Below are positions 47,877 through 59,800 of a DNA stretch of 64,000 nt, one piece after another. The stretch is taken from positions 1,319,501-1,383,500 of the forward strand of contig JARUPY010000602.1 of assembly GCA_029817715.1 (NCBI GenBank). The letters are read 5' to 3'. Each line of letters opens with the position of its first letter. Positions within the stretch are counted from its first letter, which is position 1. The translations under genes were made by a program, and so were the position numbers. The notes beneath the pieces were generated by a model. That model saw nothing but the letters and a program-made list of their open reading frames with translations. It searched no databases and was not told the origin of the DNA. The DNA comes from Melastoma dodecandrum (lineage: Eukaryota; Streptophyta; Magnoliopsida; Myrtales; Melastomataceae).

Positions 47877-50800
47877 GTAAATCCCTTCTTAAACTTCCTA
47901 CTTCCTTAATTAGTCGTTGGGTGATGGATGCTTGCATGACCATGGATCGAACAATGACCAAACTATGATGGAATCAAGATCAGAAAACCCTCAAAAAATA
48001 AAACTGTTTTGAGAATCATCCCTAGATTTAGAAGGCTATGTTAATTTGCTCAGCTGTTCAACTGCAAATAAGAATAATGAAACACGATTCATCTAGTAAC
48101 TTAAATTAATGATGTTGCATGAACTACTGTAGTGAAAAGCTATACAATTTCTCTTAATAACTATGAACTTGCTTGTTAATTAAAAACTGATCCCCTCCCA
48201 AACAATGAGTTTTGTTCCTGATTAGTGTTGATTGTGAAAATATTTCGTGTTTTAGGGCACCTACTTTCGAAATTCCACAAATAATGCCCCTAAACTCGGG
48301 TTTATAAAAGCCGAGTTTACCTTCCCCGAGCGGAACTTAGATCCCCGTTGCCTTAAGGAACTCGGCTTTTTAAAAGCCGAGTTTGGTCAGAAACTTTAAA
48401 AACCTCTAAGTGACTCGAACTCGACTTTTAAAAAATTGAGTTCCTTAAGGCAATGAGCACCCGTGTTCCATTCAGGGAAGGCGAACTCGGCTTTTATAAA
48501 GCCGAGTTCAGGGCATTATTTAAGGAATTTCGAAAGTGGGTGCCCTAAACCATTCGCGATAAATGCTAATTGGGAACAAAGCTCCCCAAACAATAACCAA
48601 TCACCGCTAAAGAGAGGGTTTTGTTGTTTTGGGAGGGGGAGAGGGGTGGAGCTACGTCCTATCTTAAGCGTTCTATATGGGACGGCTCATCGCCAAGATT
48701 GAAATATCAAGTAACTATATTGGTTTCTGCTTTCACTTCTGTTTTTCTTCCTCATTGCATGATTCTTTTGGCGCTATTTATCCTAATACAGATCTTTCGA
48801 ACTCCCGAGGGGATGCTTTCTAGTGAGCAAGGGGTATATATTGCTGAGTCTGTATCTTCTAAGAACACAAGACTTGCAAAAGGTCGTTTTCGTATGTATG
48901 ATGACCTAGATGACTCTGTAAGGTTCATGACATCATCAATCAGATTTTCTTGCTCCTGGTATACTCTATAATAGTCTTGTTTCTATTTTCAGAATGATGC
49001 TAGTGTTAATCATTCTGTGAAAAGAGAGCCAACCCACAAAGAAACTTCAGCACTTGGGAAAAAAGACGTGGGAAAGCAGGCCAAGAGAAATGGCAAGATT
49101 CGCTGTTTGAATAGTTGCTTGTTCATATGCATGCAAAAAAGTGAAATCTGGCTTTGTGGTCTTCAGATAAAGGAAAGAGTTCGAAGGAGGAGGCACGTGA
49201 ATTATTGCTGAAGGAAGAGGCTTGTACACGTGAGAAGGTCAGGGATGTACAGAAGAGTTTAACTGCGATGCTCAAAGCTCTTGGAGAAATGGCTATGGCA
49301 AATCCTATCTTTGCTCACAGTCAGCTGCCTTCTCTGGTTGGTGCCGGTTGACTATACATTGATTTTGTTTGATCTTGTTTTGTTTAGACGGGGTTAAGTC
49401 TCACTATTATTTCATCTTTTGTAATCCTTTGTGTTTGTTGTGTGTGAGTAGTATGGAAAATGCTTTTAGTTAGTACCAGAAAGGGACAGTTGCCTATCTG
49501 TCCTTCTCTCTGTTTCTGTATATTATCCTCATAATATCCACTATGGATGGTGTAGTTAGTGCAAATTGAAGTTCGCTTTCGTTTGAGGAATGATAAAGGA
49601 CTTGATGATTTCTATGTTCTTTTGTTCCCTCTTGCTCTTTCCTTTGTAGTTATAATTTTAACCAGGCAGATTAGCCTTTCTAGCATGATGTTTTTGTTTG
49701 ATAGTGGGATTTGGGGTTTTCTGTTTTCATTTCTTACTGAGTTAAGGATAACTGTTTTTTGGGTGATATATTCCTTTTGTCATGATAGTCGTTTAGAAGG
49801 GAATGTCTACAACTGCATCCATTCGATATTAAAGGAACATGAAAGCATCGTATTGTCCTAATCGTGATGCATTCATGGTATGAATTTGTTGTCTTCCTTT
49901 GCATCACAGACTATAGTGAACATAATGAATGCCAACACTTTTTTTGGTAAAGAAGGATTAGTTCATTTCAAGCTATCCAGAATTACAGATCCAGTTTCAT
50001 AGGCCATGGGATGTCCCCATGTAATAGGTTTAGTACAAAATCAGGAGGGCAATCAAAAGTGATATATTCATCCTCCTGGCGTAGTGCTTCCTTGGCTAGT
50101 GCATCGTCCTGTCCCCATGAATGCCAGCATTTGGTTCTTAGCATTTGGTGTCTTTGGTATATTAACCATCCCTTTGCAAGTGGTAGAAATGAGATGTTGG
50201 TGTTATTTGCTGATGCCCTCTTCTATTTTTCTCTCCGTGTAACTTATTTGTTATGCTGTCTACAAATTTTTCCCCTGGGAATTTATTAATATTTCTAGTT
50301 TCTGACTTGCAGATTAAAATTGTCAACCCGTTGTTGTTTTCATCAGTAGTGGGAGATGTAGCTTACGAAACCCTTGTGATGCTCTCTCGGTGTACCGCCC
50401 CACCCCTTTGCAATTGGGGCCTTGATATTGCTGCTGCATTGAGACTGATTGTTAACACAGACGATGACATGCTCCTGAATATCATTCCGTCTGCCACTGA
50501 TACTGAAGTTAATGGAAAACCGTCTTTGGGTCTTTTTAACCGTGTAATGAATGGTGTAGCTGTATCATGCAAATCAGGCTCCCTTCCAGTAGATTCTTTT
50601 ACCTTTATCTTTCCGGTATGTCGGCCTTAGTCTATGAGATATTTTCCTTGTGGATGGACTCTGGCATTAATCTTTTGCCGTGTTGAATGTCAGATACTCG
50701 AGAGAGTATTGTTGTCATCCAGGAAGACAGGTCTTCATGATGACGTGCTTCAAATAATCAGCATGCACGTGGATCCTCTTTTGCCACTTCCTCGGCTTCG

Positions 50801-53800
50801 AATGATTGCAGTTATATAGTTCTTCTCTCCATTTTGAAAGAGAAGTGCCTGTAATTTTCATTTCATCGACTTGATGTTCACCTTTTTAAAAATTTTATCT
50901 TTCAGGCACTTTACAATGTCTTAGGTGTCGTTCCTGCATATCAAGCATCAGTTGGGTCAGCCTTGAATGAATTATGCCTTGGTCTACAACCTGATGAAGT
51001 TGCATCTGTAAGTTCATTCGTTTGTTCTTATAAGAGCATCCACAGTGACATGGAAGTAATTATTCTTCTGATTTGTAATTTGCAGGCTCTCTATGGCATT
51101 TATGCGAGTGATGTTCACGTGAGGATGGCTTGCTTAAATGCTGTAAAATGTATTCCAGCTGTTGCTAATTGTACTCTTCCTGAAAATGTTGAAGTTGCAA
51201 CGAGAATTTGGATTGCCTTGCATGATCCAGAAAAGGTTAATTCCTTTTGCTCATTCATTCTGGCCTAGGACTACATTAGTTATTCTCTTTACAAGAGGTG
51301 TGTTGACTAATGCGAATGCGTTTATTAGATTCTGTGAACAAGAATTTCATGGATGATTGACACGTTAAAAAGTTCGGTGACTATCTAAAAAGTTTTTCCT
51401 GTGATAGCAAGGAGGTATTCTATATTCTCGTGTAATTATTATTTAAAAAAATTTCTCTCTCTATCATTTTTCAGTCAATTGCACAATTAGCTGAGGATAT
51501 ATGGGACCGTTATGGATACGACCTTGGTACAGACTATACTGGGTTTTTCAGTGCACTTTCTCATGTTAATTATAATGTGAGGGTGGCTGCTGCTGAGGCA
51601 TTGGCTGCTGCTCTGGATGAGAATCCTGACACCATACAGGTATGCTTGGCTTAGTAAGTCCTGCATTGGCTTGGAAGATTGCTCCTTGATATCTTTTGCT
51701 ACTTGAACCTGCATTGCTCTCAACGGACTTTCTCATTTGGACCAGGAATCTCTTTCAACATTATTCTCGTTGTATATTCGTGATGCTGGTGGAGTGGAAA
51801 CCGTTGATGTTGGTTGGCTTGGTCGACAAGGAATAGCTTTGGCCTTGCTTTCTGCTGCAGATGTGTTAACAACAAAAGATCTCCCTGTCGTAATGACCTT
51901 TTTGATCTCCCGAGCACTGGTAAAATATTTTTTTCATCATATATTAAGTGGCCCTGGTAGTGTGGTGTCTAATCAAATTTATTCGTTTACCTTGAAGTAT
52001 TTGACATGGATTCTCTCTGATTTGCAATCTTGTGAGGTGGTGGTCTGTACAAAAGAGGATTCGATCATGCAAACTGGGAAAATCATGTTGTACGAGACAA
52101 TACTGGAATTGAAACAAAAAATTGGACATAAATTATATCATCTTTTGCAACTTAAGTGCTGCACCTTGGTTTTATCAATCTGTCTAAAAGACGAGTAGGC
52201 AGCACTACTTTGAGATATTTGATTTATTTTCTGAATTTTACAACTTATTTCAAGGCTATGCTTATTCTTGCCTTCCTCTATGATGAACTCAATATAAATT
52301 TTGTCAATTCTTGTTAGTTGAATCTAAATCTTTCGTCTCCCCACCATTCCTATGTTTATCTCTTTACGCTTTTGGGTCCTATTTAAGGATGGTGATGATG
52401 GTGTAACTCTTTTATTCTGTGTAGGCTGACTCTAACGCTGACGTTCGTGGGCGGATGATTAATGCGGGCATTATGATTATTGACAAGCATGGGAGAGAGA
52501 ATGTTTCATTGTTGTTTCCAATTTTTGAGAACTACTTGAATAAAAAGGTTGGTGAATTTTTTCCGCTGATATTATTTGTGGCAAAAACTATTTTATAATA
52601 TATATACACATATATGTATGTAGATATTTATGCATGCATGTCTGTATATGCAAATTCAACCCTTATAAACTCTCCTATTCTATCCATGATCTTTGTAGGC
52701 ACCTGATGAAGAAAGGTATGATTTGGTACGGGAAGGTGTTGTAATTTTTACAGGAGCGTTAGCCAAGCACCTAGCAAAGGTTTAGATTTTGACAAGTTTT
52801 TCAGTTTTTAACTTCTCCAAGTAACGTCGTAGTTGCTGTTGGTAACAGTTAGTAATTGTTCATTGTATATTGATAGGATGACCCTAAAGTTCATTCTGTG
52901 GTGGATAAATTGTTGGAAGTCTTAAATACTCCATCTGAAGCTGTTCAGCGAGCTGTTGCTAGTTGTCTATCCCCCCTGATGCAATCAAAGCATGTAAGTT
53001 ATCTCAAGCACTTGAATTCTTTAAGCCTCATTACTCTCAGTAGGACATATGGATGATATATTTTTGGCAAAGTCTAGCTATTCAATCAGGAAACATCTGT
53101 CTATTAACTTGCTACTTGTGCTGGACATTTGTAGCAGATAACATAGAATGTTGGCCAAATGGCATTCAACAGCTCAGTTAAAATCTAGAGGAGGGCAAAT
53201 GATATTTTTTCTTTCATGGATTCTTGTATTTTCTGGTTTGACTAGGGTTTTAGCAAAACATACACTATAATTTAAATGATATACTTGATAGTGCAATTTC
53301 AATATGCTTCATGTTGAATGCATGATCATTTCTAGGAAGATGCCCCAACACTGGTTACTAGACTGTTGGATAAGCTTCTAAGAAGTGATAAATACGGAGA
53401 ACGCCGTGGAGCTGCTTTTGGGCTTGCTGGTGTGGTGAAGGGATTTGGTATTTCTAGCTTGAAGAAATATGGGATAATCACCGCGCTACGAGAGGGTCTT
53501 GCAGATAGGTTTGTTATTTTTTTGCTGTTTGCTACCTTGAATGCCTATTTTAATTACCTTGCAGTTGTGGAAATAGTGTTGCTTGTTTTTGGGTAGCAAG
53601 AGTTGCAATAAATTTAACATTGTATAATCTTCTTTTAGATTACGATGTTTTTCATATTAGATTTCTGACAGTTTTCTTTTATAGAAACTCTGCAAAATGT
53701 CGTGAAGGATCCCTTATGGCATTTGAATGCCTTTGTGAGAAGCTTGGGAGAATATTTGAGCCGTATGTAGAAACTGTTGGCCTTAAACTTTTCTAAATTT

Positions 53801-56800
53801 TGAGCTTTTCAAAGATAGAAAGTTGATTTTCAGCAAAATGACGGTCTGATCTGATGTAGATATGTGATCCAAATGCTACCTCTCCTTTTGGTTTCTTTCT
53901 CCGATCAAGTGGTTGCAGTTCGAGAAGCTGCTGAATGTGCTGCTCGGGCAATGATGTCTCAACTTACTGCTCAGGGGGTGAAGCTTGTGCTTCCATCTCT
54001 TCTAAAAGTATGTATATGCCTTTAATGATCTATGTTAACTGTGTAAATGTTCCATGCTATCGTCCTTTGCCATGGGTATGTACATCTTCACACCTTGTCG
54101 TTCTCCCTGTTTATTCATTCTGATTGGTGTGTTTGATGTTATTCTTTATCTTAGTTGACTGTAAGTATCTATACTTCATCATCTGAAGGCTGCAATAGTT
54201 TCTGTAGCAAATATAAGTCAGCAATCATGTATTTGTGAGCATTTCTTTACCTGCAAGCTATTGTCCTTTTACGCCCAAGGAGGCATCCCTTTGGTACTGG
54301 AGATGTGATGGTTCTGCTTTTGTTAGGGTGAAGTTAAAGAACTGATTCCCTAAAATACAATACCACCCTGCAGTCGTTGAGAAGCTCTTTTCAGTTTACA
54401 CGGTCTTATTTTAAATTTGTAGTTTCTCCCTGTTGATATAGCATTACAGGTTTGAGAAAATCCAAGACAAAAGTGTTAAGTGCTGCAGCATACTGCTTCT
54501 TGAATCTTCATTTCTTTTACTTGGTCCATTTGATGGATGCTCTGTTGAATATGGTTTCCTCATTCCCTGGCAGGGTTTGGAAGACAAAGCTTGGCGAACT
54601 AAACAAAGTAGTGTGCAGCTTCTTGGTGCCATGGCTTATTGTGCTCCTCAGCAACTTTCTCAGTGTCTTCCTAAAATTGTGCCAAAGTTGACTGAGGTGA
54701 TTTATATTATATGGATATGGATATGGATATTGGGCATATAAAACATGCTAGTTGCGCTGAACTCATTTTTTAACTGCATCTTCATTGTAGGTGTTGACAG
54801 ACACCCACCCAAAGGTCCAGTCAGCTGGCCAAACAGCCCTTCAACAGGTTCTTGTGAAGCCTTTTCTTAGTGATCAAAGGTTTAACACTGCTTTGTGTAT
54901 AACTTCCTGTTATATTTTAGGTGGGCAGTGTCATAAAGAATCCTGAAATATCTTCTCTTGTTCCCACATTACTCAAGGGTCTAACAGACCCAAACGACCA
55001 AACAAAGTACTCCCTTGATGTTCTTCTTCAGGTAATACCAGATGATTTGCAGATAGAATTGTTTCATCCTGTCTTCCTATAGATTATTCAAACATTCTAA
55101 ACTGTACTGAGTGCTGCAGACCACTTTTGTGAATTCAATTGATGCCCCTTCGCTTGCACTGCTTGTACCCATAGTGCATAGAGGATTGAGGGAGAGGAGT
55201 GCTGATACAAAGAAGAAAGCTGCTCAGATAGTTGGCAATATGTGTTCACTGGTTACTGAACCTAAGGACATGATACCCTATATCGGACTGCTGCTTCCTG
55301 AAGTCAAGAAGGTAACTTCATACATGGTATGTACATATACTAGCATGCAGAGACCTGTTAAATCTATTCTGTTGGGATTGTGTAGGTCCTTGTGGATCCA
55401 ATTCCAGAAGTACGATCTGTTGCTGCTAGAGCCCTTGGTTCTCTCATCCGAGGAATGGGTGAAGAAAATTTCCCTGATCTTGTGCCATGGCTATTGGATA
55501 CTCTTAAAACTGATGGAAGCAATGTTGAGCGTTCTGGAGCTGCACAAGGGTTGACAGAGGTCATAATCTCATCCACCCTACTTTCCGTTTCTCACTCTGT
55601 CCTCTCTTTCTGACGGCTGGTCTTCCTTTGATACATCCTGGTCATGCTCTTTATTTGTGTCTAATATCAGGATTAATATTTCAGGTTTTAGCTGCTCTTG
55701 GGACCGTATATTTTGAAAACTTGCTTCCCGACATAATTAAGAATTGTTCTCACCCGAAAGCATCTGTTCGGGATGGTTATTTGACGTTGTTCAAGGTGGG
55801 TGTTTTAGAAATCTTAGTCCAGGATGTCTTGCCGAAGTGTTATCTTTCTCCATTTTTGCTTATGTTTCAGTAAAATTTGCAGTATTTCCCAAGGTCACTA
55901 GGTGTCCAATTTCAGAACTACCTTACACAGGTGTTACCTGCCATTTTGGATGGTATATTGCTTTAAACCCATATACATATGCTGCTTTTGTCTGTTACTT
56001 GTCTTTGATGATGGGAGAATGTTTCTCAACATGTTGAGATAATTCTGACATGTTCACAGGCCTCGCTGATGAAAATGAATCTGTACGCGATGCAGCACTT
56101 GGGGCAGGGCATGTCTTGGTGGAACATTACGCTACAACGTATGCTTTTTCTCCAATTTGTGCATATCAATCTTCCACCTTCCAAAGCATCTATATTCTCA
56201 TTTAGAATTGAAACTAGTTAATCATATTACTTATCCTTTATTAACATTCTTTAGAAGATATCGCTTTTAGGATTTCATTGTTTCATTTGCTAATATGTGA
56301 GGGTTTTACTGACTTTGGACCAAATTTGTTATGAAGGATGGTTATTGACATTTTCATGTTGTCGATGATAATGAAAGATTTATGATGCATTTGTCTTCTA
56401 TAACCTCAGAGGTTTATTTGATTTTCAGTTCTTTGCCTCTGCTACTTCCGGCTGTGGAAGATGGTATTTTCAATGATAGTTGGCGTATACGGCAAAGTTC
56501 TGTTGAGTTACTTGGGGATCTATTGTTCAAGGTATGCCTTTATTTAGCTGACAATAATTATATATAATTGGCTAAACAATGTACAATTAAATCTTCTGCA
56601 TTGATTTTTAGGTTGCTGGAACTTCTGGTAAAGCATTGCTTGAGGGTGGGAGTGACGATGAAGGTTCTAGTACTGAGGCACATGGGCGTGCTATTATTGA
56701 AGTTCTTGGAAAGGAAAAACGAAATGAAGTTCTTGCAGCACTATATATGGTCCGAACTGATGTTACCTTGTCAGTACGTCAGGTAATGATAGTGCACTCT

Positions 56801-59800
56801 GAATATCTTGATTAAAAATAGTTGGGGCTAACTGCCCTCTCCCTTGCCCTTTCGCTTTCCCCAACCAAAATGGATAACTCAATGGATAAGCGCTTGTTTT
56901 TGACAGGCTGCTTTGCATGTGTGGAAAACTATTGTCGCAAATACTCCGAAAACGCTGAAAGAGATAATGCCTGTTTTGATGAGCACGCTGATTACTTCAC
57001 TTGCCTCATCCTCTCTAGAAAGGCGACAGGTTTGCAGACATATGGTTCGGCTTTAGATTATGGTGATGTTGAACAAATTTATGTTCATATTATTGTTCCA
57101 GATGGCTGGGCGATCGTTGGGCGAGCTTGTGAAGAAGCTTGGTGAAAGAGTACTACCTCTCATCATACCAATTTTATCTCAAGGGCTGAAGGACCCTGAC
57201 CCTGGCAGACGACAAGTGAGATTTCTAGTCCCCTTTTCCTTCCATATTTTCCTGAGAAAAATTATCCTATGCTAGTGAGGCTAATTTCTTCCAGAATTTA
57301 AGCTAGCTAATTCTCACCCATTCTAGTTTATAGAACAAGCTCTTTTCCTGCTATGCATGTCCTGCGTCCCTTGATTTGTCAAATACTAGGGCTAGTTTTA
57401 TTCTTTTAAATGAAAAGAAAGCTCATTTTTGTATTTGTTATCACTATTAAATTGTATAGGGTGTATGCATTGGGTTGAGCGAGGTCATGGCAAGTGCTGG
57501 CAGGAGTCAACTATTAACATTTATGGACGAGCTTATTCCTACCATCCGTACTGCCCTTTGTGATAGGTGAAATTCATTTTATATGTTTGATGTCTTCTAA
57601 CTCTTTCAAATATCTATGATCTTCAACTAATATTGTCGAAAGCAGCATGCCTGAGGTTCGAGTGGCTGCTGGCTCTGCATTTAGCACTCTCTACAAGGTA
57701 TGTTCTGATTTCATGCTTTCTTACTTTCTGTCCAGACATAAACTTAAGCTGAAGGGGTAATTTTTGTGATTTCCGGGTAACATCATTTTATCAGAGTGCT
57801 GGAATGCAAGCAATTGATGAGATTGTGCCAACACTTCTGCACGCTTTGGAAGATGATGAGTCTTCTGACGCTGCTCTTGATGGCCTGAAACAGATTTTGA
57901 GGTACATTTAATTATCTGTCGTAATCCCTATTTTCCGGGTTAGTGGGTGCGGTTAATCTCTTTATTTCTGAGCTGGTTGTGCATGCTTGCAGTGTGAGAA
58001 ATGCAGCTGTTCTGCCACACATTTTGCCCAAGCTAGTCCAGCTTCCCCTTTCGTAAACACCTGCTCATTTTCTCTGCTTTGATAATGTATCCCTTTTCTT
58101 GTAATTTTTGTTCATTGTCATTTTTCTCTAATATTGCAGTGCTTTCAATGCACATGCCTTGGGTGCACTGGCTGAAGTTGCCGGATCTGGTCTAAACTTG
58201 CATTTGTCTACTGTTCTTCCTGCTCTGCTCTCTGCCATGGGTGGCAGTGATGTGGTACGCCAAAATATTTGTGCCTTTTGCTTCGACTGTTTCCTTTGCT
58301 TCCTAAAATTAATAGTTCGTCAATTAACATCAAATCCTTGTTTAATTCTGCAGGAGGTGCAGTCATTGGCAAAGAAGGCTGCTGAAAATGTAGTTTTGGT
58401 TATAGATGAAGAAGGGATTGAGTATTTGTTGGCAGAACTTCTTAAAGGTGCTGGAGATTCTAAGGTATGGTTTATCTGCTCTGCTTATTGTGGCAACTAT
58501 AAATGAATATCTCTTATTTACTTGATATTTTATTGTGATTGCAGGCATCTATCCGAAGTAGTTCGGCTTATTTAATTGGCTACTTATTCAAAAACAGCAA
58601 GTTATATTTGGGCGATGAAGCTCCAAACATCATTTCCACTTTAATTGTTATGCTGAGTGATTCAGATTCATCGACAGTTGCTGTATGTTCACGATTTCTC
58701 GACTTATCTGCCCTTATTATTGTATCTGCAAACATTAAACTGACCTTAAAGTCTTGTCATACAATTACACAAGAAGGTAAATGTATGTACGGAGGGGTTA
58801 TCAAAGATGAGTAAATGGTTCTGTTTACCTAATTGTCAGTCGCTGTTTCCTTCTCTATTGGTGTGATTACATCTGTAGTCCTTATCTTCTTTTCCTGTTA
58901 ATCAAAAGGTATCTTGGGAGGCTCTTTCAAGGGTGATTGGTTCTGTCCCTAAGGAAGTACTCCCTTCTTATATAAAGGTTGTGCGTGATGCTGTGTCCAC
59001 AGCCAGAGATAAGGAACGCAGAAGAAAGAAGGCGAGAGACCTTCTGTTAACCATCATCCTGATCTAAGCATGTCACTGTTAGATGTTCTTTTGGGGTCTC
59101 TAATAGTGAAGTTCGATTTATTGGGCTTTCAGGGGGGACCTGTCCTTGTACCTGGATTTTGTCTTCCTAAAGCTCTTCAGCCGGTGCTTCCTATATTTCA
59201 TCACGTAATACCTTCTCTTTCGTCTTTTTTATTTCTATCGTTAATATAAATAGTCTGGCCACTTAATATCTATGCCTGAATGCACTGGCCAACAGTGTGT
59301 AGCGAATGTTTAGCTCGTCGAGACAATGTCCGTGTCCTGAAATCATTTTAAATCCCAGAGTCAAACAGTTGGTCTTTCCACAACATGATTCGTCTTCCAT
59401 CACCATGTTGAAGTCTGGGCTCATGATTGATTGCATGAAAACAACATTTTATAGTTACTGGCTTCACTTTCTTCTGGGTAGAAATAGGAATTCATTGGCA
59501 AGTGTCGCAATCTACAAGCACATGCCAACAACTAAGTTGGGGATGTCTCCATGTAAAGCGTTTAATACATCTGGCGGAAAACAAAATGATGAATTCCTCC
59601 TGTTGTAGCGCCCTCTTTGCTTATCCATCTGCAACTCTGTTTGTTGCTGGCTTCGCTTTATGAATTTGTGAAAACATCCATAGACCTGAATTGGGCATTT
59701 TTCATTTTTGCAGGGTCTGATCAGCGGGTCAGCTGAATTAAGAGAGCAAGCAGCTCTTGGTCTCGGGGAGCTAATAGAGGTGACAAGTGAAAAGGCTTTG

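Larger units (their letters stand above)
48792..54007 (+). other. GCN1: GCN1 exons 16-30 (residues 754-1462)
   Basis: Exons: 48792-48917, 48993-49092, 49167-49336, 50313-50615, 50694-50810, 50906-51007, 51086-51235, 51475-51639, 51746-51919, 52425-52547, 52699-52779, 52877-52993, 53336-53508, 53685-53762, 53860-54007. Exons 17-18 encode the lysine-rich linker ([11 protein letters not shown] then [18 protein letters not shown]), joined over a GC-AG intron. Exon 20 ends at gca|gtta. Exons 28-30 begin the EF3-like block ([20 protein letters not shown]). Confidence 0.88.

Noticed and set aside
50694..50820. AT-AC (U12-type) intron after GCN1 exon 20 (gtt|atatag)
   Set aside because: The donor does not match the ATATCC consensus, while gca|gttata is a GT donor that keeps phase and family length.
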